From: Porogramme epimiltina | Taxonomy: Eukaryota > Basidiomycota > Agaricomycetes > Polyporales > Polyporaceae | Direction of reading: 5' to 3' | Length of the DNA stretch: 64,000 nucleotides | Assembly: GCA_900155495.1 (NCBI GenBank) | Contig: FTLJ01000653.1 | Location: forward strand, 1 to 64,000 | Shown: one piece after another, positions 46,220-58,959 of the stretch | Position numbering within the stretch: the stretch's first letter is position 1 | Layout of the letters: each line of letters begins with the position of its first letter | Position numbers and translations under genes: made by a program | Notes under the pieces: model-generated | Seen by the model: the letters and a program-made list of their open reading frames with translations, nothing else | Told to the model about the DNA's origin: nothing | Database searches by the model: none

Positions 46220-47080
46220 GGGTGCCCTATGAGGAGCGAAACACTGACCGGTGATAGACTAACTGACCAAAGTTCAAACGGCACCCCAGTCGTCCGCGCC
46301 ATGCTTGTTCGCGGGACCCAGAAAAGATTACGAGCGACGGGTGGATAGGTTCATCTGCTGCCCTTCACAAGTGGCTTGAACGGTGACGAGCTTGACCATA
46401 GTGAGGGAAAGCCGAGGCCGTACGCTGCTGCTGGACGCACCCGGGGGAAGAAGATGGTACGACGGCCAGATGTTGAAGGTTGAAGGTATATGGGAGGCGC
46501 ATTCAGGCTCGAGAGCGAGGAAGTCGGACGAATCATGGCGCGTTCGCCATGATCGAGTGGACGTGGGTGGTGGGCGGGCGTCGTTGTCATGACCAAGGCG
46601 AGACCATTGGCTCATGTACATGTTAGGACGCTCGACGCATGCATACACAGTTGTGTGTTCTGCAGCAATAGAGGCACTAAGAATAGGAAGTTAAGAGAGG
46701 CTGGGGCAGACGCACCGAAGGTGACCATCCCTCAATAACACCATTCGCTGCGCGATTCTCCGTCCTTCCCTCTATGCCTACACGCTCCAACAGTGCCCAT
46801 TGTTGACCACGATGCGAGCGGGTCGAGGACCACTGAGAACCATAACGAGAGGAGGTCGACGCAACGAGTGTCCGAAGGAGGTGCAGGTGCCAGGGAGGCG
46901 CAAGGCAAGTGTCGCTGACAACCGAAAAATGGTTGGGGGAATGGACCAGTACCGCCCGCAAGAGGATGACGTGTGAGCGAGCTGAGAACAGTTGACCCGA
47001 ACACCTGCAAACGATGTCAGGATTGAGGTACCTAAGATTGAGAAAGAGCTCACTTGAACAAGGATGCGGTACTTGGCATG
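46220..47080. repeat. Spacer repeat S3
   Basis: Closest relative of S2: TTCACAAGTGGCTTGAACGG (46363), CACTAAGAATAGGAAGTTAA (46674), GACGCACCGAAGGTGACCAT, CCTCTATGCCTACACGCTCC, then GGTGCAGGTGCCAGGGAGG. It also shares GAGCGAAACACTGACCG (46232) with S1 (27277). No gene is evident. Confidence 0.6.
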
Positions 47081-47584
47081 TCAGATACCGTTCATCTACC
47101 CGCCCAGAAAGTTGAAGGCGACCGATAGGTTGAGGAGGGAGAGCGGGTTGAGAGCGTCATCGCTGACGCGGCGTAGAGGAGGCATCGATGGGATGGTCGC
47201 AGCCAGCACCTTGTCTTGGGCTGGGGACGGGGACGGGGAGCAAGCTCGTCGGGCGACAAAACGGCATGGGCGCCAAGGCTGTGATCGCGTCCCGGGCGTC
47301 TCCGTTACGGCCCGGATCACCCCGCGGGACGGAGTCCACGCGTCCGTCGCCCGGGGCCCCGACCTTCCCTTCCCCACCGCCGTCAGCTCATCGTTCAACA
47401 CGCTCGCCGCTCATCGGCCAGATGCGCCCATCCATCTCTGGAAGTTGGTCGCGCTGGGTCACGCCGCCCTCGGCCTCGATCCCAGCGTCCTCACGCTCCG
47501 CCCGTTCCGATCGCCACCGCCCTCCTCCGCTGACTTCTATTCAGAACCAGTCCTCCGATTGAATGCTTCCCTACGCGGGGTGTA

Positions 47585-47954
47585 GCACGCTCCCATGTTC
47601 TCTCCTAGTAGTAATAAAGATGCCTTTTGACATGAACACGATCAATGTCCGTCAGCAAGGCTCGCCAGGGTGCGGCATGCGTTTTGATCACCAAGAGATT
47701 GGGCAAGATCAAGCTGCGCAATGAACGATCTATGTCCCATGCTGTCCGCACTACATGACATCCGCACACACATTGTGCGCTTGTGTCACCCGTCAGGGCA
47801 TTAGAGGGACAGCACTTGACTCATCTCTCGCACCAGGGTGCGTAACCCCGAACCCGCGTCGTTTCAACGTTGGCGGCTTAAGTTTTAACCTTCATCCTCG
47901 AGCTCACCATTCCACTCGACAGACCTCAGCCCAACAGCTTAGTGCTCTCCCCCA
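47585..47954. repeat. Class A 5' flank repeat (A6 copy)
   Basis: Upstream sequence resembling 55850-56465 (A8) and 59850-60435 (A9). Shared features: GATTGAATGCTTCCCTACGC just upstream, a TAGTAATAAAGATGCCTTTT-type block, and a TGTCCGCA...TGTGCGCTTGTGTCACC block. Probably the class A promoter region; no open frame is conserved. Confidence 0.45.
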
Positions 47955-48014
47955 GTAAGTTAGCATAGCTTTTCTACCAACGCGCTCACCAATAACCCCA
48001 ACACAGCTGCCACG

Positions 48015-50474
48015 ATGTGGGTCCTTAGCAGCGCTTGCGCCGAGCTCCACTACTTTTCCGACTCTGCCGCCGTTCCCGGAGGATACGCCATTCTGTCCCA
48101 TACCTGGACCCAGCACCCTAAAGGCGAGCAGACCTTCCAGGACGTCCGGAATATCATCAAGGAGTGCAAGAACAACGGACGAAACCCACGCGACCATGTC
48201 GGCGAGAAGATCCGCCGATGCTGCGAGATCGCGGAGAGCGACGGCTACGACTGGGTTTGGATCGACTCGTGTTGCATAGACAAAACGAGCAGCACTGAGC
48301 TTTCTGAGGCGATCAACTCAATGTTTAACTGGTACGCGCTCGCCGAGGTCTGCTATGTCTATCTCGAAGACGTCCCCCATATCAACATTCCGCATGTAAA
48401 GAAATCGAAGTTTCGGACGGCACGGTGGCACTCGCGGGGATGGACGCTGCAAGAGCTCCTCGCACCCGCATTCGTCATCTTCTTTTCGGAGGAGTGGACG
48501 AAGATAGGGACCAAATACGACCTCCGCGTCCCTCTCTCACAGTGTACAGGAATCAACGTGGAGTACCTCACGCGCAAGAGGGACTTCCGAGTCGACGCGT
48601 CAATCGCGAGGCGCATGTCCTGGGCGGCGACACGCAAGACCACGCGGGTCGAGGACGAGGCGTACTGCCTCCTCGGACTGTTCGATATCACCATGCCAAC
48701 GCTGTACGGGGAGGGACGGCAGGCGTTCCAGCGGCTCCAAGCGGAATTAGTGAAGCAAAGTACGGACGCGACGCTGTTCGCTTGGGGCGACTGCCACTAC
48801 CCCAGGGACGACAAACTGCAACAGGGCCATCAATATAGAAACCAGCTCCTCCACGACGAGCCACATGTGTTTCCATTTGCTCCCTCACCTAGCTGTTTTC
48901 TGAGATGGTCAAATGTACACGCTTCCCCGTCGTGGACGCACTACTCGGCATCCCTGCCATCTTCCTCAAGCTCCAGACCTGCAGAGGAGGTATGTGTGAT
49001 ACACTCTACGTAACATGTCCCTATCTCTTATTCAAATGAATGTACCATGACCCTAAGGATAATCCACCTAGCCAGGCCCACGACGAGGTTCATTCCTTCG
49101 AAGTCACCTCGTACGGCATGAAATGCCACTTCCCAGTTGCGGAAGTCGGTGGAGTCACCATAATTGTCCTCCCATGCCAGATGAATGGTAAACAACTCGG
49201 ACTCCTCCTCCACCCAGCTCCGAACAACAAGACCCCAGGCCCATCCCGCCGGCTCTACTACGTCTCGTGGTCGTTTAGTCTGCCCACCGGATCCGGGTAC
49301 GGGGCGAAAAGGCTGGCCTGCCTGGGTCGCGACGTCCACAACCTACGCTTCCGCGGAAAGCCCGTCGCTCCCATATGGCGTGATATCTACATCGTCGCAT
49401 ATCTGCCCACGACCGGACGGAGGGACGGCGCCCATCTCCTGCAGGGATTCGTTTTTGAAATTTGATGTCGCACCCGCGGCATTTCGGATCCCTCGAGTGC
49501 TAGTGCAGACATTGGGTGCACTCGAATTCTTTCCCGTCAGTGGGACATTTTCTCGGGACTCAGCGTCGCAGGACTCGGGCACGATGTGGCTCGGGTGCCA
49601 GTCTACGGCGCTTCTGGAGTATGTCAGCATCCTCCTCGGGACATGCGGGAAGGCGTCGACCGATGCGCGCCCGTGTCACTGGGCGTGGGCAGGCCAGCAT
49701 CACAGTGCGACGTGGAACCAGCCATGGTCGAAATACGCGCACGACTGCGCGGCGGACCACATCGCGGACTGGCCGAACGGCGCGCGCGAGTTCGGGGACG
49801 CGGAGCGCACGATTCGTCTCACGTTCGCGCCCTGCACGCACGCGCCAGAGCGGACACTCGTTCTCGGCCTAGAACTGGCCGGGAGCGTGTATGAGGTGAT
49901 CCAGAAGAACGCGAACATTCGCCTCACCCCACCTGCTAGTTATTCCCGTTACGTTATCGATCCTGCTACCAGCGGAGACCTCTCTGAGCCAAGCTCCGCC
50001 AGCCTCCCAACAAGTTCAACGCCGGCATCTACTTCTTCACTCTCGTATCAGTCTACGTCGGCGGCCTCCATCCCCGTGCAATCCATTCTTACGCCTAAGA
50101 CTAGCGGCCTCCAAATCGCACAGCAGTCGAGCGAGACGAGTTCCGCGAACACGCTTGTCGAAGACTGTCGTGACATGTCCATAGTTCATGCAAACACCGT
50201 CGGTTCTAGGGAGATACATCATAGAGCCATCCCCGGAGACAGCGCCAATTGTTTAGCTGATCTCCCCAGCGACCTCCATGACGTCATTGAAGAGCTAAGA
50301 CAAAACAATGCCAGTCGCGATCGTCAGATTCAAGAGATGAAAGAAGGGCACGACGCACAGACACGCAAGCTGAACGAAGCACTTGCTGAGCTTGCTCAGC
50401 TGAAGGCGCTGCTCATCCAGAATCCTATGATTAACGGCGCTGTACCTCTCCAAACTGCGCTAGCACCGCCGTAG
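48015..50474 (+). pseudogene. HET-domain gene A6 (class A) with a 7-bp frameshifting insertion
   Basis: Exons 48015-48989 and 49058-50474. Exon 1 is intact. In exon 2, the paralogs read Phe-Val-Pro-Asp-Val with three bases between GTT and GAT, but here there are ten (TTTGAAATTT, 49454-49463). The frame is thrown and stops at 49465 after HLLQGFVFEI, giving about 460 aa: HET domain plus the first half of the second domain. The correct frame then stays open for 336 codons (49464-50474), including the rest of the second domain and an intact class A coil. No other defect is seen, so the lesion is recent or an assembly error. The seven extra bases could be an excision footprint. Confidence 0.85.
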
Positions 50475-50869
50475 GACGTCGTTCATAGTTCGGGTTCCGC
50501 CAATCCTCGGTTCGGGTTGGTTTGTCGGATGTCTTCATCCCATAGTAGTGCGCCACTAGTCACACCACTGAACAGCGCGCTGACATCTTCTCCAGGGCCT
50601 TCAGCATCCTCACTAAACGCGGGCACGCACCCTGCCCGTTACAGTGAATTGACGCGTCCGGGAGCGGAAAACTTGCATGGATTGTATGATTAGATACCTA
50701 TATTACATGACTGGCGCCATCTCCCCCAATTAGATATAGTCCGCTCCTCTATTTCCCCAACCCACGCCGGCACGGCCGCCTCAACGTGCCTCTGAGACAT
50801 GCGCGAAGACACGCAGTCGACATCTCCTGCATGCGCGGAGGCGCACCGCGAGCACACGATAACATAGCC

Positions 50870-51780
50870 GCCGCGTATGAGGAACTTGGGGTAGGCGCGC
50901 AGTGTTGTCATTCCTAGGTCGAATTGGCGTCGTAAGCGTGGTGTTGGCGAGGAGAGGTCGGACTCTCGGAGGTGGAGAGGACGATCGCAGCGCGGTCGTT
51001 GTCGTACTCGTCGTGGGGACACGTTCGTTCACTTCCCTTCACAAGTCGCTTGAGCCATACTGCGCTTGACCATGGTACAAGAGGGCCAAAACCGTACGCG
51101 ACCAGTGCGCGACTTCGGAGCGCCGTTGGAGAACGCGAGCGGGGTACGCTGTTGAACGGGCGCAGGTGGAGACGATGGTTCGTCGGTGAGATGTTGCCCG
51201 CTGGTGATGCAGGCGAGGCGCGTCTGAAACCGGAATCATGAGAGTGGGGCGAAGATGGCGCGTCCGTCGTGGGATAGATGGCGGAGTGAGCGAGCATGTC
51301 AAGAGCACGGCGGAGCCGTTTGTTCATGCTCGTGTCAGGGGGCATAGCGCACGCGCACGATTTGCAGTAGAAGACGCGTTAAGGACGGGAAGTTCAGAGA
51401 AGCAGGAGAATACATACTGAAAACCATCCCCATACAATAACGTTTGCTGTGCAACTCTCCTTTGTTCCCTCTGCGCCTGCTCCTTCTAATAGTTTCTAGT
51501 GTTGATCATAGTCCAAGTAGGAGGAGGACGATGCGGAAATCATACTGAAAGAGGGTCGACGCAGCAGAATAATGCGGCAACGATGAGACGGAGGTGGAGG
51601 TGAAGCTCGTGTTTCTGCTGACGACTAATCAGATGATAGGAGGAGGGACCAGCACCGCCCGCAGGAGGATGGTGGGAGGGGAAGAGTCGAGGGGAAAGAG
51701 CGTGAATGTATGCAGACGATGATCAAGATCGGGGTGCCTGGCATATCGGAAGAGCTCACCGAAGGATAGGGTAGCACGAC
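50870..51780. repeat. Spacer repeat S4
   Basis: Contains GTTGTCATTCCTAGGTCGAATTGG-type sequence (50906, cf. S1 and S5), CGATCGCAGCGCGGT (50991, also in S1), TTCACAAGTCGCTTGAGCC (51038), and the ~130-bp GCAGTAGAAGACGCGTT...CTGCTCCTTCTAATAG block (51364-51491). Related sequence also occurs near 59290-59550. Minus-strand frames such as 50690-51022 (with GDVDCVSSRM) have partial counterparts at 59284-59736 (ADCVSSRV), so a decayed minus-strand gene is possible. Confidence 0.55.
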
Positions 51781-51959
51781 GGACGCCTTTCTTCAATCGA
51801 CCTTGATAGTGAGTCACTGGAAGGGTAGGTCGGAAGGGTAGTAGCGGAGAGCAGTAAAGCACTGGAGAGTACGAGCGGGAAGGTTGGGCGCGTCGTTGCG
51901 GGTGCACTGTGATTACGATACTCACGCAGCAACGAGAGCGACGACTCCGAGTCGGAGGA

Positions 51960-52864
51960 GCGAAGAGCTTCGGGCTGCGAAACGACAAAACGGGTCTGAG
52001 GTCACGTGTAAGCAGGAAGCGTCAATGACGTCAGCGGTCGAGGCGTCGTTGTGCGGCTCTAGCGCTAGCGCGAACTTCTCGGACCTAAGACGCTTTCTCC
52101 AGCCACACTCGCCCGTCCACCACGTAGCCATGACCACCCCGCCCTTAGGCCCGTTCTCAGCTTCCCCTCCGCTTCTCTCTGAAGCTCTCTAAAGGGTCTC
52201 TTTGCGTCCGCCCATCTCGATCACCACTAGCTGACTTTCATGTTGTATCATACAGAACGACGTACCGATAGAATAATCCTCTGATTAACGTATCATAAGC
52301 CTCTAAATCCTTCGCCTGTAATAATAAAGTCTATTTTGAGGTCACCACGCTCAATGTCCGCGGTGTGCCTGCAAACCATTCAATTGTCCAAATTCAAACC
52401 CAATTGACTCAATTTCTCCAATGCGTGCTAGTCAGAACGATGCGGGCATATCCGTGCCGCGTGTGAGTCAGTGTCTTCTCTTGGGCTCTCATGAAATGTT
52501 GCTGAATCGACAAAAGAGAAATATCTCAAGGCTTGATACGCAGTCTGTCATGACCAGACACTCGTATAACGTGCGTGTGCAAGGGCAACGGACTCACAGC
52601 CTCTGCACATCGGATGAGTCGGTGTACTAGTGTTTAGAAGATTTAGCTAGGTAACGCATAGCTCTTCTGCGCCACGTCCTGTGCACATTTATTTCTCGCG
52701 TGGGCAGTGTATTCAATACACTCGTACAAATACATCGTGGTGCGACTTGCACGTCCGACAGACAAGGGGACACTCCTTGAACAGACCTCGCCTCGATATC
52801 GATTTCTCTCCACATAGTTCCACCCCAGTGACCCCGGTCTGCCACTGTTTGTGGCGCCATCATT
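51960..52864. repeat. Duplicated 5' flank of B7
   Basis: Counterpart of 36240-37157. The alignment runs from the CGTCAGCGGTCGAGGCGTCG region to the leader intron and covers the probable promoter. TATA-like and CAAT-like words occur but cannot be assigned. Confidence 0.65.
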
Positions 52865-52928
52865 GTGAGTGGACGTCTCCTTCTCATTGATGTACTCACC
52901 AACTACTCCCACGTATAGAGCTGAAACG

Positions 52929-55340
52929 ATGTGGATCCTCAGCACCGCTCGCGCTGAGCTCTATTACTTTTCAGACTGCGCCGCCGTCCCCGGAGGATAC
53001 GCCATCCTATCCCATACCTGGACTCAGGATCCCGCGGGAGAGCAGACATTCCAGAACGTCCGGAACATCATCAAAGAGTGCGAGGCCACTGGAGGAACCC
53101 CACGGGACCACGTCGGGGAGAAAATACGCCGATGCTGCGAGATTGCCCAGAGGGACGGCTATGACTGGGTGTGGATCGACTCGTGCTGCATCAACAAGGA
53201 AAGCAGCACGGAGCTATCAGAGGCAATTAACTCGATGTTCAATTGGTACGCGCTCGCCGAGGTCTGCTACGTCTATCTCGAAGACGTCCCATATCGGGAC
53301 TATTACCTGCACGCCAAAGAGACATGGTTCCAGAAGGCGCGATGGCATTCGCGGGGATGGACGCTACAAGAGCTCCTCGCACCGGCGTTCGTCATTTTCT
53401 TCTCGATGGAGTGGAAGAAGATCGGGACAAAGTACGAGCTCCGTGTTCCTCTCTCCAAGTGCACAGGAATCAATATCGAATACCTCACTCGTGAACTGGA
53501 CTTCCGTGTCCACGCGTCGATTGCAAGGCGCATGTCCTGGGCAGCGAGGCGCAAGACGACACGGGTCGAGGACGAGGCGTACTGCCTACTTGGTCTATTC
53601 GACATCAACATGCCGACATTGTATGGGGAGGGCAAGCATGCATTCCAGCGGCTGCAGGCTGAGCTGGTAAAACAGAGTACCGACGCGACGCTGTTCTGCT
53701 GGGGCAGCTGCCTCTACAGCGCCGACGTATGGGAACAGGCATCTCTATCTCTGATTCACCAAACGCGCCACAGTCCAGATAGCCCGCATATATTTCTATT
53801 TGCTCCCTCGCCCAGAATGTTTATCGAACGGTCAGACACATGCAACTCCTCGTCGCCACCGTCCCTCCCAGGCCTACCTCCACCAGATGCACTATCCGGT
53901 CAGAAGGTATGTGTAGAGCACCATATACGTAACCCCTACCTCGCTCATATCTCCATGAATCCGCCACCACTTTCAGTACAGTCTACTTAGCCAAGCTCTC
54001 GACGAGATCCCATCCTTCGAGATCACCTCAAATGGCATGAAGTGCCGCTTCCCTGTTGCCCACGTCAATGGCGTCACCATTGCCGTCCTCCCATGCCAGG
54101 ACAACGGGGAATACATCGGGCTCCTCCTCCATCCCGGTCCGAACGACAATGGCCAGGCCCCATCCCGCAAGCTGTACTACGTCTCGTGGTCATTTAGTCT
54201 GTCCACTAGATCCGAGTACTGGTCCGGGAGGCTTGCCTTCCTCGGAAGTGACATTGACAACCTGCGCTTCCGTGGCAGGGCCGTCACTGCAACCTGGCAG
54301 GACATCCACATCGCCGCCCACCCGCCCACGACCGGCCGGACCGATGGCGCCCACCTCCTACAAGGTTTCCTTCCCGACGTCTCCCCCACAGCGTTTCGTG
54401 TTCCTCGAACGCTAATGCAGACATTGGGTACGCTCGGGTTCTTCCCTACTACTTGGACAAGAACCTGGGACACGGCGTCAAAGGACATCGTGTTGGTCGG
54501 GTTCCAGAACACAGCACTGCTCGAGGCACTCATTATTCTCCTCGGGACGTGCCATAAAGCGTCTACTGATGTGTCTCCGTGCCACTGGGCATGGGCAGAC
54601 TACCGTCATAGTGCGACGTGGAACCAACCTTGGCTGGAATACGCGCACGACTGCGCGACGGACCACATCGACGACTGGGACAAGAGTACACGCGAGTTCG
54701 GAGACACGGAGCGCACGATTCGTCTCGTGTTCGCGCCCTGCAAGCATGAGCCAGAGAGAACGCTCGTGCTTGGACTCGACCTCGTCGGGACCAGGTACGA
54801 AGAGATCCAGCAGAAAGCGAACATCTACCTCCGGCCGCGGGTGAAGCTTCCGGGGCATATTGGCGCCCCAGAGCGGCCCGCTTCAGGTGGGTAATTTATC
54901 TCTTTCCGCTACATTATTCACGGCTGACCGTACACGCATTCTTGCCCTTGGACACAGGCGTCCCTGTTGAGACCAGCCCAGCCAGCGCAAACGAGGATCT
55001 CCATGCAGAAATCCGAGCCCTCAGAGCCGAAAATGCCAGCAGAATAAAGGACCTCGAGGAGCAGATGAGCCAGCTACTGGATGCTATCCAGGGCGCCCCA
55101 AAGAATGCCAAGCATCCCGACCCGGCACCTGTCCGCAATTCCTCTCCTGCTCTAACGACGCCTTCAGAATCCGCGCGAAACCAGGCCCCATCTTCGCGCC
55201 CACGTCGAATCCCACAAGTCGCACCTTCCCCGCCTTCGCCGCAACCCATCAAACGAGTTTCCGTCAGGCGGTCACTCAGACGCTCGCAACGTCGTAAGGA
55301 GGAGGCCGAGCCAAAGGCGAAGCGGCGACGACAATTGTAA
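52929..55340 (+). CDS. HET-domain protein B7 (class B, intact)
   Basis: Exons 52929-53906, 53977-54886 and 54958-55340, total 756 aa. Introns of 70 nt (AAG|GTATGT...TTTCAG) and 71 nt (CAG|GTGGGT...GACACAG) are in phase 0 and phase 1 as in B2 and B4. It starts MWILSTARAELYYFSDC like B4. A two-residue-longer insert (YRDYYLHAKETWF) sits after the EDVP motif. The second domain begins FEITSNGMKC. The tail has ENASRIKDLEEQMSQLLDAI, three residues shorter than in B4 (RDR is missing), and ends in an Arg/Lys-rich stretch. With B4 it forms the most recent pair in the array, sharing about 0.9 kb of 5' flank. The leader intron is 52865-52918. Confidence 0.93.
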
Positions 55341-56465
55341 TATACTTCTGCAGTGTATAGCATCTCGAGGACTTGGATGATGGATCGGATGGGGCTGGGT
55401 GTTGTCTTACAGCTCAGGTTGGAGCGTTTTCAGGGCGGGGTTCTCCCCCATCGGTAGCACTTGGAACGCTCGCGTTGGTGGGAAGAATACAGTCGTCTGT
55501 TCGGTAGTAATCTGTCTCTAGACCAGTGTATAACTCGTGAAGCTTTGAAAGGAGGCATGTTATTTGAGTGTGGGCGCCAAAACTGTGATCGTGTCTCCGT
55601 CCACGTGGCGACTACGTCATTCACGAATCATTAACGCAGAGCTCGCTTCCCTTCCTCATCGCCGTCGGCCATTCGCATAAGACCTCCCCAGCCAGATGAG
55701 CCTGTCCACCTCGGGAAGCCGGCTGGACCAGCTCGCGCCACTCTAAGCTCAACCCCTTCGTCACTCCTCTCTGCAGGGGGGCTCTCTTGGCGTCCGCCCG
55801 TCGACGTCTCGATCACCATGAGTCAGCCTCCAATGGCGTCTAGTAGTCCCCCGATTGAATGGCTCTTTCCGTAGCGTGTCGCATGGTCCTACGTTCTCTA
55901 ACTCTGGTAATGAATATGCCTTTCGAAGTCGCTACATTTGTACGCACGCTGTGCCAGCAAGACTCGCCAGGATGCATACATGCCACCTGACTCAACCTCT
56001 CCAAGCACATTACGGTTTGAATGACGCGGAGAGACCAACTATTTGTGTCCACCAGTGCCTTCTTGTGCACTTTCATGAAACCAGGTTGAATTGGCGGGGA
56101 GAAGTACCCCTGAACGGGCCCATTCTCTCACAATGGCCGTCTCGTCGTCTCCATGCTTAGCCTGACGAGTGTGCAGAAGTGACATCGACGGGCCCCACTT
56201 CCAGAAAACCGAGCTTTTATAACGTTACAGTGACCAACAAGGCGCCTATGTGCCTTATGCTGTCCACCCTGCGTCCACCAGCTGCGCGCTGTGCACTCGA
56301 GTCGCCCGTCCAACCATTTGAGTAACATCACTTTGCTCACTCCCATACCAGGGAGCATCCCCTCGACTAACGTCGTCTCGACATCTGTCACTATCTCTAC
56401 ATCTACGCCTTTTCACTCTAGCGATCTAGCAAGATAAACAACCACTGGTTGCACTATTCCCGCGA
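55341..56465. other. B7-A8 spacer
   Basis: No gene found. The first part (55380-55460) repeats the B4 downstream flank (39680-39750): TTTTCAGGGCGGGG/TTTCAGGGAGGGG followed by CCCAT and GGAACGCTCG. The second part (55850-56465) is a class A 5' flank. Confidence 0.45.
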
Positions 56466-56525
56466 GTTAACGTAGTCTTCCCGTTAGCACGCTCTCCAAC
56501 CGCTCCCACCTCCAGAGCCGGCACC

Positions 56526-58959
56526 ATGTGGGTCCTCAGCACTGCTCGCGCTGAGCTCCGTTACTTTTTCGACTGCGCCGTTGTCCCCGGGGGCTATGCC
56601 ATCCTATCCCACACTTGGACCCAAAGTCCCGCAGGTGAACAGACTTTACAGGACGTCCGGGAGATCATTAAGAAATGCAAACCCACTAGAGAAAACCCGC
56701 GGGACCACGTCTGCGAGAAAATACGTCGGTGTTGCGAGATCGCGGAGAGGGAAGGCTACAAATGGGTCTGGATAGACTCGTGTTGCATAGACAAGACGAG
56801 CAGCACAGAGCTGTCGGAGGCGATCAACTCAATGTTCAACTGGTACGCTCTCGCCGAGGTCTGCTACGTCTACCTCGAGGACGTCCCCTACGACAATGAT
56901 CCACAAGTGTGGGTTCCGAGCTTCTTGCGTGCACGATGGCACTCGCGGGGATGGACGCTGCAGGAGCTCCTCGCCCCCGCATTCGCCATCTTCTTCTCGA
57001 AGGAATGGAAGAAGATGGGCACAAAGTACGAACTCCGCGATCATCTCTCGGTGTGCACGGGTATCAACGAGCAGTACCTTACCCGCGAGTGGGATTTCCG
57101 AGTCGATGCGTCAGTCGCGACGCGCATGTCCTGGGCGGCGCAGCGCAAGACGACGCGAGTAGAGGACGAGGCTTACTGTCTCCTTGGACTGTTTGACATC
57201 AACATGCCGACGCTTTACGGGGAGGGGCGGTATGCTTTCCAGCGGCTGCAAGAGGAACTGGCTAGGCAAAACACGGACGCAACACTGTTCGTTTGGGGAA
57301 ACTGTCATATCTCCAGCCACAACGAATGGGAACAGAGCGCCCTATCTCGAAATTATGTCAACCACAACCCAAGTCATCCGTATATATTTCTATTTGCTCC
57401 CTCGCCGAGTTCGTATAGCGGAGGGTTGAATGCACGTTCCTCCCCGTGGACTTCCTCCTCGGCACGTCTGCCATCTTCGCCAAACCTCCAGCTGGATGAG
57501 AAGGTATGTGTAATGCGCTATCCATATAACTTCTCTAGTCCTCGTGTCTGAATGGATCTGCCATAACCTCCAGGACAATCCACTTAGTCAAGCCTATGAC
57601 AAAGTCCCTTCATTTGAGGTCACCCCGTATGGCATGAAATGCCCTTTCCCAGTTGCTAGCGCCAATGGTATCACCATTGCTGTCTTGCCGTGCCAACACA
57701 ATGATGAATACCTTGGGCTCCTTCTCCATCCAGCACCGAATGTCCAGGATCAGGGCCCATCCTGCAAGCTCTATTACGTCTCGTGGACATTTTGTCACCC
57801 AACTGGATCCAGGTACTTGCTCAAGAGGTTGGCTTTCCTTGGCAGCGATGCCCATGACCTACGTTTTCGTGGAAATCCCGTCATTCCGACGTGGCGTGAC
57901 GTTTACATCATCGCCCACCCGTCCACGACCGCACGCACAGACGGTGCTCATCTCTTCCAGCGCTTTGTTCCCGACACTGCACCCACAGCATTTCGCATTC
58001 CCCGGACGCTGGTGCAGACATTGAGTTTGCTCATGTTCTCCCCTGACACCAAGAGGATATCATGGGACCCAGCGTCGAATAACACAATGTGGTTTGGGTG
58101 TCAGTCTGCAGCATTGTCAGAGTATGTTTGCATCCTCCTCGGAACATGCACAAAAGTGTCAACCGGGGGGCGTCAATTCCACTGGGCATGGGCAGATCAC
58201 CGCCATCGTGCCACATGGGGAAAGGCCTGGCCAGAATATATACACAATTGCGAAACGGACCATATCGCGAACTGGCCTGACGGTACGCGCGAGTTCGGGG
58301 ATGCAGATCGCACAATTCGTCTGGTGTTCGATCCCTGCATGCACACACCCGAGCGGACACTCGTGCTCGGCCTCCAGCTCGCCGGGAGTGTGTACGAAGC
58401 GATCCAGAAGAATGCAAACACTCGCCTCCCTCTGCCCGTTCGTTCTTCACACGAGCACCTCTTGACCGGGGCTGCTAAAACAGACCCCAACAACAGTCTA
58501 GGGATTTCCACGTCCCCTTCCGCTTCCTCGAGGTTCTTACCCCGCCTCACCTCCGTCCTCAAACACTCTGCAACTGGCTTTAGGATTGGTGTTTTGAAGA
58601 CAGGGGACCATTCCAGGAGGGCAAGCTCCGTTCGCACTCTCACCCGGGGCCGTCACACGGTGTCGCAGTCCGTCCTGTCCGATGGGAACCGCGCAGGCCC
58701 CAGTAATACCCACAGTGCAACCGTCGATGGTCTGGTGAATGCTACCAGCAACCCTCACGAAGTTATGGAAGAGCTGCCAATGGAAAGCGACGCTCCTGGC
58801 AGTCGCGAGATACAAGAACTGAAAGAGGCGCATGATGCACAGACACGCAAGCTGAACGAAGCACTCGCTGATATTGCCCTCTTGAAGACGGTGTTCGCCC
58901 AGATGTCCCAGAGAAACAGTATTAGTGCGCCTCTAGAGGTTGCACTAGAACCGCCATAG
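56526..58959 (+). CDS. HET-domain protein A8 (class A, intact)
   Basis: Exons 56526-57503 and 57574-58959 (70-nt intron, AAG|GTATGT...CTCCAG), 787 aa. The HET domain carries MGTKYELRDHLSVCTGINEQ, a variant shared in outline with A9 next door (MGTKYDLRDPLSDCTGID) and with no other copy. The linker before the coil contains PRLTSVLKHSATGFRIG, matching A1 and A9. The coil reads SREIQELKEAHDAQTRKLNE and continues ALADIALLKTVFAQMSQ. The leader-intron donor is GTTAAC rather than GTGAGT, so leader splicing may be weak; the acceptor CTCCAG ends 10 bases before the ATG. Confidence 0.93.

Noticed and set aside
47064..47585. 173-codon plus-strand frame upstream of A6
   Set aside because: Related spacer sequence at 55560-55870 and 59570-59770 does not keep the frame, so it is not conserved as protein.
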